Source: Nitrososphaerota archaeon (GTDB taxonomy: Archaea; Thermoproteota; Nitrososphaeria; Nitrososphaerales; Gagatemarchaeaceae). From it: a stretch of 64,000 nucleotides of DNA. Made by a program: the position numbers and the translations under genes. Below are positions 50,319 through 59,464 of this stretch, in pieces. A model generated the notes under the pieces. That model was not told the DNA's origin. It made no database searches and saw only the letters and a list, made by a program, of their open reading frames with translations. Position 1 is the stretch's first letter, and every line of letters starts with the position of its first letter. Location of the stretch: positions 310,001 to 374,000 of the forward strand of contig JAFMAD010000001.1 of NCBI GenBank assembly GCA_029785195.1, in the 5' to 3' direction.

Positions 50319-51157
50319 TCGAGGAGCCGCTTCGCGTTCCCGGACAATAGCTTCTCCGACACCCCGGGTTTGAGCTTGTGCTTGAGGTTGGCTTCGAAGT
50401 CGTCCATCCAATCCTTGTGTCTGAGCATAGGATAATCGGTGCCGAAGAGGAACCTATCCTGGAGCGGCCCGTTGAGATATGTGATGACGCTCTGGGGGAT
50501 GTACCGAGGCGCCCACCCGGAGATGTCGATGAAGACGTTCGGTCTCCTGAGGGCTATGGCCAGGGTCACCTCTGGCCAAGGCCACCCGAAGTGGGCCATG
50601 ACCAGCTTGAGGTCAGGGAAGGCGGCGCACACCTCGTCAACCAGCTCCGGCTTGCTGTACCTGATCTCAGTGTCCCCCAGTCCGGTCGTCCCGGTGTGGA
50701 GGAGCGCCGGGATGCCGACCTCCTCGCAGTATTCGTAGATGGGGAACATCAGCGCCCTGTCGTTGATGTAGACTGAGTTAGCGCTGCTGTGGATCTTAAG
50801 GCCGCGCATCCCGAGCCCTTTGACCGCCCGCTTGAGCTCCTTGACCGCGAGGGGGCCGGCGTTTGGGTCGACTCCGGCGAAAGGGATCAGCCTGTCCTTC
50901 GACTTCGCGGCTATCCCTGCGACTTCGTCGTTCCTCAAGGTGTAGTTCCTGAAGGCGGGGTTCCTCGTCGAGCTTGTGTCCTGCCCCAGTATCACCCCCC
51001 TCGCGACCCCGGCTGCCTCCATCTCGTCAAGGATCTGCGCGGTCGAGGCAGGGAGCTTGTCGACGTCGAGATTGAAGAAGTCACACGCCTTCATGATCGG
51101 CCCGTTCTTCTTCATGAAGTCCCGGGTCCACGGGTGGACATGCACGTCAAAGGACAA
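50309..51157 (-). CDS. amidohydrolase-2 (ACMSD-like) metal hydrolase
   Basis: 282 residues, TTG start, TATA-like GGTTAATG about 25-32 nt upstream. Metal ligands: FDVHVHPW (HxH), GLKIHSSANSVYINDRALMFPIYEYCEEVGIPALLHTGTTG, VMAHFGWPWPEV and FGTDYPMLRHKDW (Asp). This is the decarboxylase/hydrolase branch that includes ACMSD and gamma-resorcylate decarboxylase. Possibly acts on an aromatic ring product, in line with nearby crotonases and FAH; substrate unknown. Confidence 0.88.
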   Translation of the reverse strand: MSFDVHVHPWTRDFMKKNGPIMKACDFFNLDVDKLPASTAQILDEMEAAGVARGVILGQDTSSTRNPAFRNYTLRNDEVAGIAAKSKDRLIPFAGVDPNAGPLAVKELKRAVKGLGMRGLKIHSSANSVYINDRALMFPIYEYCEEVGIPALLHTGTTGLGDTEIRYSKPELVDEVCAAFPDLKLVMAHFGWPWPEVTLAIALRRPNVFIDISGWAPRYIPQSVITYLNGPLQDRFLFGTDYPMLRHKDWMDDFEANLKHKLKPGVSEKLLSGNAKRLLDQG

Positions 51158-51263
51158 CTCGCTTGGAGTCGACCCGGGGAATCATTAACCTTCCTGCGAG
51201 GCGGAGCTCGGGGATTTCGAGCGCGGCAGTCAACCTTTTCAGAGGGCCTGGAGGAGGACGGCC

Positions 51264-51740
51264 ATGAGTCGACCTCGTCACGCGCCCAAGGAGGGGGATA
51301 TGGCCCCCGACTTCGAGCTCCCCTCGTCTTCAGGAGCCCCCCTCAGGCTCAGCTCCCTCAGGGGGAAGCAGGTGGTGCTATACTTCTATCCGAAGGACGA
51401 CACGCCCGGATGCACCGTAGAAGCGTGCTCATTCAGGGACAACCTGCCGAGGTTCGACGGGGCGGATGCGGTCGTCCTAGGCGTGAGCAAAGACTCGCTC
51501 CAGTCCCACAAGAAGTTCATCGACAAGTACTCCCTCAACTTCACACTGCTCAGCGACGAGGAGTTGAAGGCGCACGCCCTCTATGACACCTGGAAGGAGA
51601 AGATGAACTACGGGAAGAAGTACATGGGGACCGAGCGCTCCACGTTCGTCATAAGCGCCGACGGCAGGATAAAGAAGATATTCAGGAAGGTAAACCCGAA
51701 AGGACATGACGTCGAGGTCCTCGCTGCCCTTGCCTCATAG
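51264..51740 (+). CDS. peroxiredoxin, BCP/PrxQ type
   Basis: 158 residues. Thioredoxin fold with LRGKQVVLYFYPKDDTPGCTVEACSFRDNL: the peroxidatic cysteine in PGCT and a resolving cysteine five residues later, the alpha2-helix arrangement of PrxQ. Reduces H2O2 and organic peroxides using thioredoxin. Catalytic Arg in GTERSTFVI. ATG chosen as first in frame after a likely leader. Confidence 0.95.
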   Translation: MSRPRHAPKEGDMAPDFELPSSSGAPLRLSSLRGKQVVLYFYPKDDTPGCTVEACSFRDNLPRFDGADAVVLGVSKDSLQSHKKFIDKYSLNFTLLSDEELKAHALYDTWKEKMNYGKKYMGTERSTFVISADGRIKKIFRKVNPKGHDVEVLAALAS

Positions 51741-51857
51741 CCAGTGAAGCGGGCGACCCGCGTCGACGCCCCCGGATGGATACGGCGCTTATGCAATAGT
51801 CGAATTGGCCCGGCTCCGACGTCGCAGGTTAAATATGGAACGGCGAAGTCGAGGCGG

Positions 51858-52010
51858 ATGATTCTCACGGCCGTCCCCGAAGAGACATATTGCCTCAAGA
51901 CGCAGCAGCATGTACCAGCTACCTCAGGGAGGAACCTGTTCTGTTATCGGTGTGGGATGTACCTTGGCACCGCGATGGACCCCAAACTCGGGAGCCTCCT
52001 GGACTTTTAG
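51858..52010 (+). CDS. 50-residue zinc-finger-like protein
   Basis: 50 residues from the ATG at 51858: ILTAVPEETYCLKTQQHVPATSGRNLFCYRCGMYLGTAMDPKLGSLLDF. CYRC with an upstream Cys and His can bind zinc. The TATA-like GGTTAAATATGG (about 51827-51838) is 20-31 nt before the ATG, a normal leaderless distance, so the gene is probably real although very small. Its stop overlaps the acetyltransferase stop on the other strand by 4 bp. Confidence 0.6.
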   Translation: MILTAVPEETYCLKTQQHVPATSGRNLFCYRCGMYLGTAMDPKLGSLLDF

Positions 52011-52468
52011 GGCCGCTTCGCGAACTGGTTGATCAGCGCCCTGAAGCCGCGTTTGACGTAGAAGCGGTTGGCGATTTCGTTCTGGGCAGGGACATCCGCG
52101 ACAACGATTTCAGCCCCCATCTTCTTTAGCTCCGCAGACGCCTGCTGGATCATCTCGTCCCCGAGAGCCTTCCTCCGGTGCTCGGGGAGGATGTAGAGGT
52201 CGGTGATCCTCCCTTCTTGGTGGGGTTCGTAAAAGATCCGCTCGCGCATTTCAGCTCTCAGGACCCCTACCACCTTCTTCCCCTCCGCTGCCACGAGGAG
52301 GAGATGCCCTGGCGCGGCGAGGGAAGACTGGATGTACCTCTCCGCCCTTGCCTTCGCGTCTGGCACCACGGCGAAGAGGGGGTCGAACTCGTTGTTGAGC
52401 CTCTTGGTCCTGACTATCAGATCAGAAAGAGCTTCGACGTCGTCCTTCCTGGCGTGCCTGATCTCCAT
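52007..52468 (-). CDS. GNAT-family N-acetyltransferase
   Basis: 153 residues. IRHARKDDVEALSDLIVRTKRL (beta1-alpha1), VGVLRAEMRERIFYEPHQEGRITDLYILPEHRRKALGDEMIQQASAELKKMGAEIVVADVPAQNEIANRFYVKRGFRALINQF. The acetyl-CoA loop is RRKALGDEM rather than the canonical QxxGxG/A. Acceptor unknown. Confidence 0.9.
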   Translation of the reverse strand: MEIRHARKDDVEALSDLIVRTKRLNNEFDPLFAVVPDAKARAERYIQSSLAAPGHLLLVAAEGKKVVGVLRAEMRERIFYEPHQEGRITDLYILPEHRRKALGDEMIQQASAELKKMGAEIVVADVPAQNEIANRFYVKRGFRALINQFAKRP

Positions 52469-52508
52469 GTCCGCCCCCCTCGCCGGTCCGGGGGCGATTG
52501 ATTTACGC

Positions 52509-53930
52509 CTATTCTGGAGGATCGACGATTACACCTCCGTTTCTAAGAGCGCTCATCACTCTCCTCGACCTCTCGATTGCGGCCATGGCAGCGTTCATGG
52601 ACTCTTGAGGGGACAGGCTCCGCCGAGCGACCCCCTCGCTTATGGCCGCCTGGCCGACCTTCGTTGCGACCCTCGGATAGACCTCCCACTGCACCATTGT
52701 GGGGAGAATGTAGTCCCTGCGGAGTCCCTTCTCCTGGGCGAAGGCCGCCAGTTCCTTCGCTGCCTCGATTACCATCGGGTCGGTGATCGTCTTCGCCTTC
52801 ACGTCCAGGGCCCCCCTGAAGACTGCCGGGAAGAGTAGGCTATTGTTCACCTGGTTGGGGAAGTCTGACCTCCCCGTGGCTACTACCTCGACCCCGGCCG
52901 AAAGGGCCGCATCCGGGAGCATCTCTGGGACCGGGTTGGCAAGGAAGAAGGCGATGGCCCTCTTGTTCATCACCGCCACCTCGTCCGGCACTATCGCGTC
53001 GGGACCCTGCCGCGCCGCCGCGACCAAGGCATCAGCCCCCTTCAGGGCGTCCTTCAGCCCCCCGCTCACTCTGTCCCCGTTGGTGCGGATCGCGAGCTCA
53101 TATTTCCACTTGTTCTTCAGCATGAGCTGGTCTATGTCTTCCCTCTCTGGATGGAGAATCCCCTTGGAGTCGACCACTATGATGTCCTTCGGGTCCGCGC
53201 CAGCTTCGACGAGGAGCCTCTCGGCCGCGACGTTGGCCGCCCCGGCGCCGTATAGCACGACCCTCGTCCCTCTGAGCTCCCTCCCCGTGACTTCCAGCGC
53301 GTTGAACAGGGCGGCGAGCGTGACCCCGGCCGTCCCCTGCTGGTCGTCGTGCCAGACCGGTATGCTCATCTCCTCACGCAGCCTGTCCAAGACTTCGAAG
53401 CACTTCGGTGACTCGATGTCCTCGAGGTTCACCCCTCCTACTGAGGGCTCCAAGGCCTTGACGAACCCCATCAGCTCGTCGGCGCTCTTCACCCTGACTG
53501 GAAGCGGCAGTGCGTTCACCCCGCCGAGGTAGTTGTAGATCAATGCCTTTCCTTCCATAACAGGGAGGGAGCCCTCCGGGCCTATGTTTCCAAGGCCGAG
53601 GACCCTGGTCCCGTCCGTCACGATGGCTATGGTGTTCCATCGGCCAGTGTACTCGAACGAGAGCTCAGGCTGTGCCTCGATGGCCTTCGAGACGGCCGCG
53701 ACCCCCGGGGTGTACCATATGGAGAAGTCCTGGAGCGACCTCACAGGTACCTTGGGGGCGAACCCCACCTTGCCTCCATAGAACTTCGAGTATTCGAGCG
53801 CCTTCCTTGACGAGTCGTCCTTGGGGGCGGGGTTCAACTCCGCCTTTCGCCCCGCCTCGCCCGTATTTGCGCCTTCGAGTTCGGAACGGAAAGGACGCTG
53901 GCGACCTTCCGGAGAACTCATGCCGCGCAC
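52509..53930 (-). CDS. malic enzyme (oxaloacetate-decarboxylating malate dehydrogenase)
   Basis: 473 residues from a GTG at 53930 (ATG at 53921 also possible). IWYTPGVAAVSKAI (malate tyrosine), GLGNIGPEGSLPVMEGKALIYNYLGGVNALPLPV, EDIESPKCFEVLDRLREEMSIPVWHDDQQGTAGV (metal-binding Asp pair) and the NAD(P) fold VVLYGAGAANVAAERLLVEAGA. It converts malate to pyruvate and CO2 with NAD(P)H. No phosphotransacetylase domain is fused. Links the TCA cycle to the pyruvate pool during growth on acyl-CoA substrates. Confidence 0.95.
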   Translation of the reverse strand: MRGMSSPEGRQRPFRSELEGANTGEAGRKAELNPAPKDDSSRKALEYSKFYGGKVGFAPKVPVRSLQDFSIWYTPGVAAVSKAIEAQPELSFEYTGRWNTIAIVTDGTRVLGLGNIGPEGSLPVMEGKALIYNYLGGVNALPLPVRVKSADELMGFVKALEPSVGGVNLEDIESPKCFEVLDRLREEMSIPVWHDDQQGTAGVTLAALFNALEVTGRELRGTRVVLYGAGAANVAAERLLVEAGADPKDIIVVDSKGILHPEREDIDQLMLKNKWKYELAIRTNGDRVSGGLKDALKGADALVAAARQGPDAIVPDEVAVMNKRAIAFFLANPVPEMLPDAALSAGVEVVATGRSDFPNQVNNSLLFPAVFRGALDVKAKTITDPMVIEAAKELAAFAQEKGLRRDYILPTMVQWEVYPRVATKVGQAAISEGVARRSLSPQESMNAAMAAIERSRRVMSALRNGGVIVDPPE

Positions 53931-54029
53931 CGCCCAGGAGCGCCTTCCAGAGGCATCTTGGCCTGCGTATACTAGAGATGGTTTAAGTGATACGGGCGAT
54001 TCTCAGGAGTGACAACCGACTGTGGCGGG

Positions 54030-54200
54030 TCAGCGGTGAGCGTACTTGTGGGGGTCCTTGTCAAAGGCCGCTTTACACCCGGGGGAGCAGAAATAGAAGT
54101 TCTTCCCTTCGTGCTCCGATTTCAGGGTGGCTCTCTTTTCGTCTACCATCATGCCGCAGATTGGGTCTTTTTGCACGGCGCGAACTTCCTCTCCGTCCAT
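54030..54200 (-). CDS. small YHS-domain metal-binding protein
   Basis: 56 residues: KDPICGMMV at 11-19, then NFYFCSPGCKAAF at 34-46, giving Cys15, Cys38 and Cys42 of the YHS fold that binds copper or iron. ATG at 54200, stop at 54030. It is transcribed away from the copper ATPase gene whose own N-terminus carries a matching YHS domain. Probably a periplasm-independent metal shuttle or sensor for that transporter. Confidence 0.85.
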   Translation of the reverse strand: MDGEEVRAVQKDPICGMMVDEKRATLKSEHEGKNFYFCSPGCKAAFDKDPHKYAHR

Positions 54201-54369
54201 TTAGAGCTTCCGGAGGGAAGGCCGTGGATCTTCGCTGTCTTCCAGGATGCCCCCTGGCCTGAGTCGGGCTAACTGCTGGCCAGATTCGCACGACGCAGGG
54301 CCTGGGGAGCTGCTGCGACCTCCTTCAGGGGATGACTTTAACCTGAAGCAGATTGGAGACATTCGAACG

Positions 54370-56457
54370 ATGGCGAAGGACCCCGTTTGCGGGATGTTCG
54401 TGGACGAGAAGTCGGCCGACCTCAAGGCCGAGGTGAGGGGGGTCACCTATTACTTCTGTAGCGAGTCTTGCATGAACGAGTTCCTTGCTCCCGAGAGGGA
54501 GATCAGGCGGCTAAGGACGTCCGTAATGGCCTCCGCCGCCCTTTCCGTCCCGATACTCTTCTTCACATACGTCTCCCCGGTCCGGGGGTCCGTCAGAGAC
54601 TACCTCCTGCTCGCCCTCGCGACCCCAATCCAGTTCGGGGTCGGATGGAGGTTCTACGTCGGGACCTTCGACAGCGTCAGGAACAGGATGGGGAACATGG
54701 ACGTGCTTATCGCCCTAGGCACCTCCGCTGCCTTCGGCTATTCGGCGCTTGTGACTTTCTTCCCCGGCCTCTTCCCCCTCTCCGGGGTATACTTCGACAC
54801 CTCTGCGGTAATAGTTACTCTGGTCCTCGCAGGGAGGTACATCGAGCACATGACCAAAGGGCGGGCGTCCGCGGCCGTAAGGAAGCTGATCGACCTGAAG
54901 CCCACAAAGGCCCGCAGGCTCGTGGACGGAGTGGAATCAGAGGTCCCCGTCGAAGAGGTCGTGGTGGGAGACGTCCTGGTCGTTTACCCCGGGGAGAAGA
55001 TCCCCGTCGACTCGGTCGTCCTGGAGGGGGACTCTGCGGTGGATGAGTCTATGGTCACCGGCGAGAGCATCCCGGTCGAGAAGAGGACTGGGGACGCTCT
55101 AGTCGGGGGGACCATAAACGGAGGCGGGCTCCTCAAGGCGAGGGCCACGAAGGTCGGTCAGGACACCGCGCTTTCCCAGATAGTGATGCTCGTGGAGGAG
55201 GCGCAGGTTGGGAAGGCGCCCATCCAGCGCCTCGCCGACAGGGTAGCCTCATACTTCGTCCCTGCGGTGGTGCTGGCTGCCGCCGTCGCCGGTCTGTCCT
55301 GGTACTTCATAGGTCACATCGGGACCGACTTCGCGACGCTTGCGTTTGTGTCGGTCGTCGTGATAGCGTGCCCGTGCGCCCTCGGGGTGGCCACCCCTGC
55401 CGCGCTCCTTGTAGGGACGAGCAAGGGGGCGCAGAACGGGGTCCTGATCAAGGGAGGGGAGTATCTCGAGCGCGCCGGGAAGGTGGACACCGTGGTCTTC
55501 GACAAGACCGGGACGCTCACGGTCGGGAGGCCTTCGGTGACCATGATCGCCACGGCCAAGGGGCAGACAGAGGAGGGGGTCCTTCGCCTTGCCGCCTCAG
55601 TGGAGAAAGGATCGGAGCACCCCCTTGGAGGGGCGATCGTCAGGGCGGCAGGGAGCCGTTCGCTGTCGGTCCCCGACCCCAAGGACTTCCATGCGACCGC
55701 GGGCGAGGGGGTGGCGGCCCTCGTGGAAGGCAAACCTGTCGTTCTTGGGAACAGGAGGATGATGGCGCGCCTGGGGATCGACGTCGCCCCGTTTGAGGCG
55801 ACGCTCTCGGCCCTCGAAGAGAGGGGCCAGACTACGGTGATCCTCGCGACAGGGGGGGAAGGCATAGGAGTGATCGGGGTCGCGGACACGTTGAAGCCGT
55901 CGGCCCTGCCTGCGGTGTCTGCCATCAGGGGGATGGGGGCGGAGGTCGTGATGCTCACCGGCGACAACATGAAAACGGCATCGGCCATAGCGAGGAGCAT
56001 CGGAGTGGATAGGGTCTTCGCCGAGGTCGCCCCCCAGCAGAAGGAGGAGATCATCGCGACGCTCCAGAAGGACGGGAAGGTGGTTGCGATGGTCGGAGAT
56101 GGGATAAACGACGCGCCAGCGCTGGCCAGGGCGGACGTCGGGGTGGCGATAGGGAGCGGCACAGACATCGCGAAGGAGACTGGCGGGATAGTCCTGATCA
56201 GGGATGACCTGCGCGGGGTCGCCGCAGCCATTGGGCTGAGCAGGAAGACGCTCGCGAAGATCAAGCAGAACCTCTTTTGGGCATTCGCTTACAACGCCGC
56301 ACTTATCCCGATAGCCGCGGGGGCGCTTGTCCCGGTGCTAGGCGTCCAGATGTACGAATATCTTCCTTTCCTGGCTGCCGGGGCCATGGCGTTGAGCTCC
56401 GCCACGGTGGTAGGCAACTCGCTCCTTCTCTTCAGGTACAAGCCGGAGGCGCCTTAG
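54370..56457 (+). CDS. copper-transporting P1B-type ATPase with N-terminal YHS domain
   Basis: 695 residues from the ATG at 54370 (upstream codons are not protein-like). N-terminal YHS: DPVCGM (Cys7) and [12 protein letters not shown] (Cys30, Cys34). Then membrane helices, phosphatase TGES, the transport motif ACPCALG, phosphorylation site DKTGTLT, HPLG and [20 protein letters not shown]. The last helix pair, [16 protein letters not shown] and [18 protein letters not shown], carries the Cu+ ligands N, Y, M, SS of CopA (P1B-1). It exports copper. Promoter GACTTTAAC at 54334-54342. The usual N-terminal HMA domain is missing and is encoded next door as a separate gene. Confidence 0.95.
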   Translation: MAKDPVCGMFVDEKSADLKAEVRGVTYYFCSESCMNEFLAPEREIRRLRTSVMASAALSVPILFFTYVSPVRGSVRDYLLLALATPIQFGVGWRFYVGTFDSVRNRMGNMDVLIALGTSAAFGYSALVTFFPGLFPLSGVYFDTSAVIVTLVLAGRYIEHMTKGRASAAVRKLIDLKPTKARRLVDGVESEVPVEEVVVGDVLVVYPGEKIPVDSVVLEGDSAVDESMVTGESIPVEKRTGDALVGGTINGGGLLKARATKVGQDTALSQIVMLVEEAQVGKAPIQRLADRVASYFVPAVVLAAAVAGLSWYFIGHIGTDFATLAFVSVVVIACPCALGVATPAALLVGTSKGAQNGVLIKGGEYLERAGKVDTVVFDKTGTLTVGRPSVTMIATAKGQTEEGVLRLAASVEKGSEHPLGGAIVRAAGSRSLSVPDPKDFHATAGEGVAALVEGKPVVLGNRRMMARLGIDVAPFEATLSALEERGQTTVILATGGEGIGVIGVADTLKPSALPAVSAIRGMGAEVVMLTGDNMKTASAIARSIGVDRVFAEVAPQQKEEIIATLQKDGKVVAMVGDGINDAPALARADVGVAIGSGTDIAKETGGIVLIRDDLRGVAAAIGLSRKTLAKIKQNLFWAFAYNAALIPIAAGALVPVLGVQMYEYLPFLAAGAMALSSATVVGNSLLLFRYKPEAP

Positions 56458-56462
56458 GGCGG

Positions 56463-56705
56463 TTGGGGCCCCCGGTCAAAACGAAGCGGGCTGTCTTCGC
56501 GGTGCGGGGCATGTCCTGCACCACCTGCGCCCTCGGCATAGAGAAGCGGCTCAAGAGAGTCGAGGGCGTCGAGGCGGTGAGCGCGGGCATAATGCTGAAC
56601 CAAGTCTATGTGGACTACGACGACACGAAGACAGACTTGGATAGGGTCACGGAGGAGATACAGAAGGCAGGGTACGCGAACCACGTCGTCAGGAAGACCG
56701 GATGA
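56463..56705 (+). CDS. copZ: CopZ-like HMA copper chaperone
   Basis: 80 residues from a TTG at 56463. The ferredoxin-like HMA fold: VFAVRGMSCTTCALGIEKRLKRVEGVEAVSAGIMLNQVYVDYDDTKTDLDRVTEEIQKAGY with CxxC at about 19-22. Soluble Cu+ carrier delivering to the ATPase, with which it is co-transcribed 5 bp downstream. Confidence 0.9.
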   Translation: MGPPVKTKRAVFAVRGMSCTTCALGIEKRLKRVEGVEAVSAGIMLNQVYVDYDDTKTDLDRVTEEIQKAGYANHVVRKTG

Positions 56706-56844
56706 CCAGCAGAAAGGAGGGAAAGGGGGACACCCCGCCAAGTCGGCGCAGATGTTCTGAGGGATGAAAGCAGCGGGGCGCCTCAAGCGCGCTGGGCTGT
56801 CGAACGTTTATTTCCTTTCGCTTGCCGCCCCTTCTAGGCCACGG

Positions 56845-58203
56845 TTGGTAAGCGACAAGCTCGAGAAATACATCAACGAGAACATCGACGCATTCGCGAA
56901 CGACATCGTCCGCCTTGCTTCGCAGAGAAGCGTCTCAGCGAGGAAGGAGGGGATAGAGGAGTGCGCGGCTCTCGTCGAGAGGATGCTGAGGGAGATAGGC
57001 GCCGAGACGAAGGTATTGAGGATAGACGGGGCGGCCCCGCTCGTCTTTGGAGAGGTGAAGTCCAAGAAGCCAGGCAAGACCATCATGTTTTACAACCACT
57101 ATGACGTCCAGCCAGAGGAACCTCTTGAGCTCTGGAAGTCCCCTCCTTTCAAGCCAGAGATCAGGGACGGGGCGATATACGGGAGGGGGGTCTCAGACGA
57201 CAAAGGGGAGCTCGTGGCGAGGCTGAAGGTCGCGCAGTCATACATGGAGACACAGGGCGGGCCACCCTGCAGCTTGAAATTCTTCTTCGAGGGCGAAGAA
57301 GAGACCGGGAGCGTCCACCTCGCGGAGTACATAGAGAAGTACGGCGACCTGTTCAAGGCCGACGGTGTCATCTGGGAGTATGGGACTGTCGACGCCAACG
57401 GGACACCCAAGGTCACCCTTGGAGTCAAGGGGATAATCTACGTGGAGTTCGTGATCAGGTCGCTTTCGCAGGACGCCCATAGCAGCTTCGCTGCGGCCCT
57501 GCCGAGCGCGCCATGGAGGATGGTCAGGCTCCTGAACGCGCTGAAGGACGCGAACGAGAGAATACTGGTCCCCGGATGGTACGACGACGTCTCCACCCTT
57601 TCAGAGGACGAGCTGCGAGTTCTGCAGGAGATGCCTTTTGACGGAGACGGACTCAAGAAGAGCTATGGGGCTTCGGCCTTCGTCGGCGGGATGACAGATG
57701 AGCAGGCGAAGAAGGCGCTCGTCCAGAGGCCCACGGGGAACATCGCTGGGATATGGGCAGGGTACACTGGGCCAGGGTCTAAGACGGTCCTCCCCAAGGA
57801 GATACACGCGAAGATGGACTTCCGCCTCGTCCCAGAGCAGGACCCAGATGACCTCTTCAAGAAGCTCAGGAAGCACCTGGACGATAGCGGGTTCGCGGAC
57901 GTGGAGATCCAGCTCGAGAGCATGGAGCCGGCTGCGAGGACCTCGCACAGGCATCCATTCGCCCAGGCCGCGGTCGCGGCCGCCGAGGAGGTCTACGGGA
58001 GGGAGCCCATAGTCCAGCTGGGTTCCCCCGGCACAGGGCCCCTCTACCTGTTCACGAGGAGGTACGGAATGCCGTCGGTCGACATCGGGGTGTCGGCCGA
58101 GGACAGCGGGATACACGCCCCTAACGAGAACCTGAGACTGGAGAACCTGAGGAAGGGGATGCTATGGATCTCTGAGACCATCGAGAAGTTCTCGGCCTCC
58201 TGA
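56845..58203 (+). CDS. M20-family metallopeptidase (dipeptidase/deacylase)
   Basis: 452 residues from a TTG at 56845, TATA-like CGTTTATTTCC about 30-41 nt upstream. Zinc ligands: TIMFYNHYDVQPEEP (HxD), GAIYGRGVSDDKGELVARL, EGEEETGS (Glu-Glu), YGTVDANGT; dimerisation domain and later SAEDSGIHAPNENLRLENL with the last histidine. It hydrolyses peptides or N-acyl amino acids. The nearby saccharopine-dehydrogenase-like gene may share its pathway. Confidence 0.93.
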   Translation: MVSDKLEKYINENIDAFANDIVRLASQRSVSARKEGIEECAALVERMLREIGAETKVLRIDGAAPLVFGEVKSKKPGKTIMFYNHYDVQPEEPLELWKSPPFKPEIRDGAIYGRGVSDDKGELVARLKVAQSYMETQGGPPCSLKFFFEGEEETGSVHLAEYIEKYGDLFKADGVIWEYGTVDANGTPKVTLGVKGIIYVEFVIRSLSQDAHSSFAAALPSAPWRMVRLLNALKDANERILVPGWYDDVSTLSEDELRVLQEMPFDGDGLKKSYGASAFVGGMTDEQAKKALVQRPTGNIAGIWAGYTGPGSKTVLPKEIHAKMDFRLVPEQDPDDLFKKLRKHLDDSGFADVEIQLESMEPAARTSHRHPFAQAAVAAAEEVYGREPIVQLGSPGTGPLYLFTRRYGMPSVDIGVSAEDSGIHAPNENLRLENLRKGMLWISETIEKFSAS

Positions 58204-58262
58204 AACCCACGCCCCCAGCTGAGGCGTTCACCTCAATAAGACCTGCCTCACACCCCGGCAGC

Positions 58263-59387
58263 ATGAGGGCAGCTGTCCTCGGGTCAGGGCTGATGGGTTC
58301 TGTGATAGGCTGGGACCTAGCGAACTCGGAAGGAGTCGACGAGGTGGTCGTGGCAGACATTGACAAAGAGAAGCTGGAGGCGCTGAAAAGGCGGGCCCCA
58401 GGGAGGAAGCTCTCCGTCGAAGTCCTCGACATCATGCAGCGGGACAAGGTGGTTCCATTCCTGAAACGTTTCGATGTGGCGGCTTCAGCCCTCCCTCACG
58501 GAGTCGTGCACCAGTCTGACCTCGCGGCTGTAGAGGCGGGGTCTAAGATGGTGAACATCGCCTTCGAGGACGAGCAGATAGACCTGGACGCCGCGGCGCG
58601 GAGGACTGGCGCGACCTTGGTCCCGGGGTGCGGCGTGGCCCCCGGACTGGGAGGGATACTGCTGGCCCGCGGACTGGAAGAACTAGGCGGCGGGGACGAA
58701 GGGCACATAATGGTTGGTGGAATCCCGCAGGAACCCAGGCCGCCGTTCGGGTACAAGCTCGTCTTCTCCATCGTCGGGCTCCTGAGGGAATACACGGACG
58801 AGGCGAGAGTGGTGAGGGACGGAAAGATAGTGAAGGTGATGCCATTTTCTACCGTCGAGGCGTACGACTTCCCCTCCCCGATAGGGAGACTCGAGGGGTT
58901 CTGCACCGACGGACTGGCGAGCCTCGTCTATACCATGAAAGGGATGCGCGTCCTGGACGAGATAACCCTGAGGTGGCCTGGGCACGCCGAGAAGATGGGC
59001 CTGATCATGGAGTCAGGGTACTTTTCGCGCGAGAAGGTGAGGACCAGCGTGGGGGAGGTCACTCCGCTCGAGCTGTCCTGGGCCGTCCTAGGAAGGAAGC
59101 TCGCCGAAGGAGACCCAAGGGACATCACGGTGATGAGGGTGATAGCCAAGGGGGCGAAAGGGTCGGTGGTCTACGACATGGTGGACAGGTACGACGAAGA
59201 GAGGGGCGTCACATCGATGGGGAAGACAACAGGTTACACCGGATCCATAGTCGCCCAGATGCTTGGCAGGGGGGACGTGAAAGGGACGGGTGTGATACCA
59301 CCGGAGAAGGCGGTGACAGGCAAGAGCGTCGAGGTTCTCCTCGCCCACCTCGCCAGGCGCGGGGTGCACATCAAGAAGACGCCCTGA
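58263..59387 (+). CDS. saccharopine dehydrogenase-family oxidoreductase
   Basis: 374 residues. N-terminal NAD(P) fold AAVLGSGLMGSVIGWDLA, then VVVADIDKEKLEALKRR, ASALPHGVVHQSDLAAVEAGSKMVNIAFE, VPGCGVAPGLGGILLARGLEELGG and the FPSPIGRLEGFCTDGLASLVYT C-terminal domain, typical of saccharopine dehydrogenase and homospermidine or lysine 2-oxo-reductase-like enzymes. ATG with TATA-like CCTCAATAAG 22-31 nt upstream. Catalyses NAD(P)-dependent amino acid chemistry; precise substrate uncertain. Confidence 0.88.
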   Translation: MRAAVLGSGLMGSVIGWDLANSEGVDEVVVADIDKEKLEALKRRAPGRKLSVEVLDIMQRDKVVPFLKRFDVAASALPHGVVHQSDLAAVEAGSKMVNIAFEDEQIDLDAAARRTGATLVPGCGVAPGLGGILLARGLEELGGGDEGHIMVGGIPQEPRPPFGYKLVFSIVGLLREYTDEARVVRDGKIVKVMPFSTVEAYDFPSPIGRLEGFCTDGLASLVYTMKGMRVLDEITLRWPGHAEKMGLIMESGYFSREKVRTSVGEVTPLELSWAVLGRKLAEGDPRDITVMRVIAKGAKGSVVYDMVDRYDEERGVTSMGKTTGYTGSIVAQMLGRGDVKGTGVIPPEKAVTGKSVEVLLAHLARRGVHIKKTP

Positions 59388-59464
59388 CAGGGAAGCTCTG
59401 AGGCCGTCCGACGGAGCTTCCTCCGGCCCAACCCTTACATTCCGCCGGGAGAAGACGACCTTCG

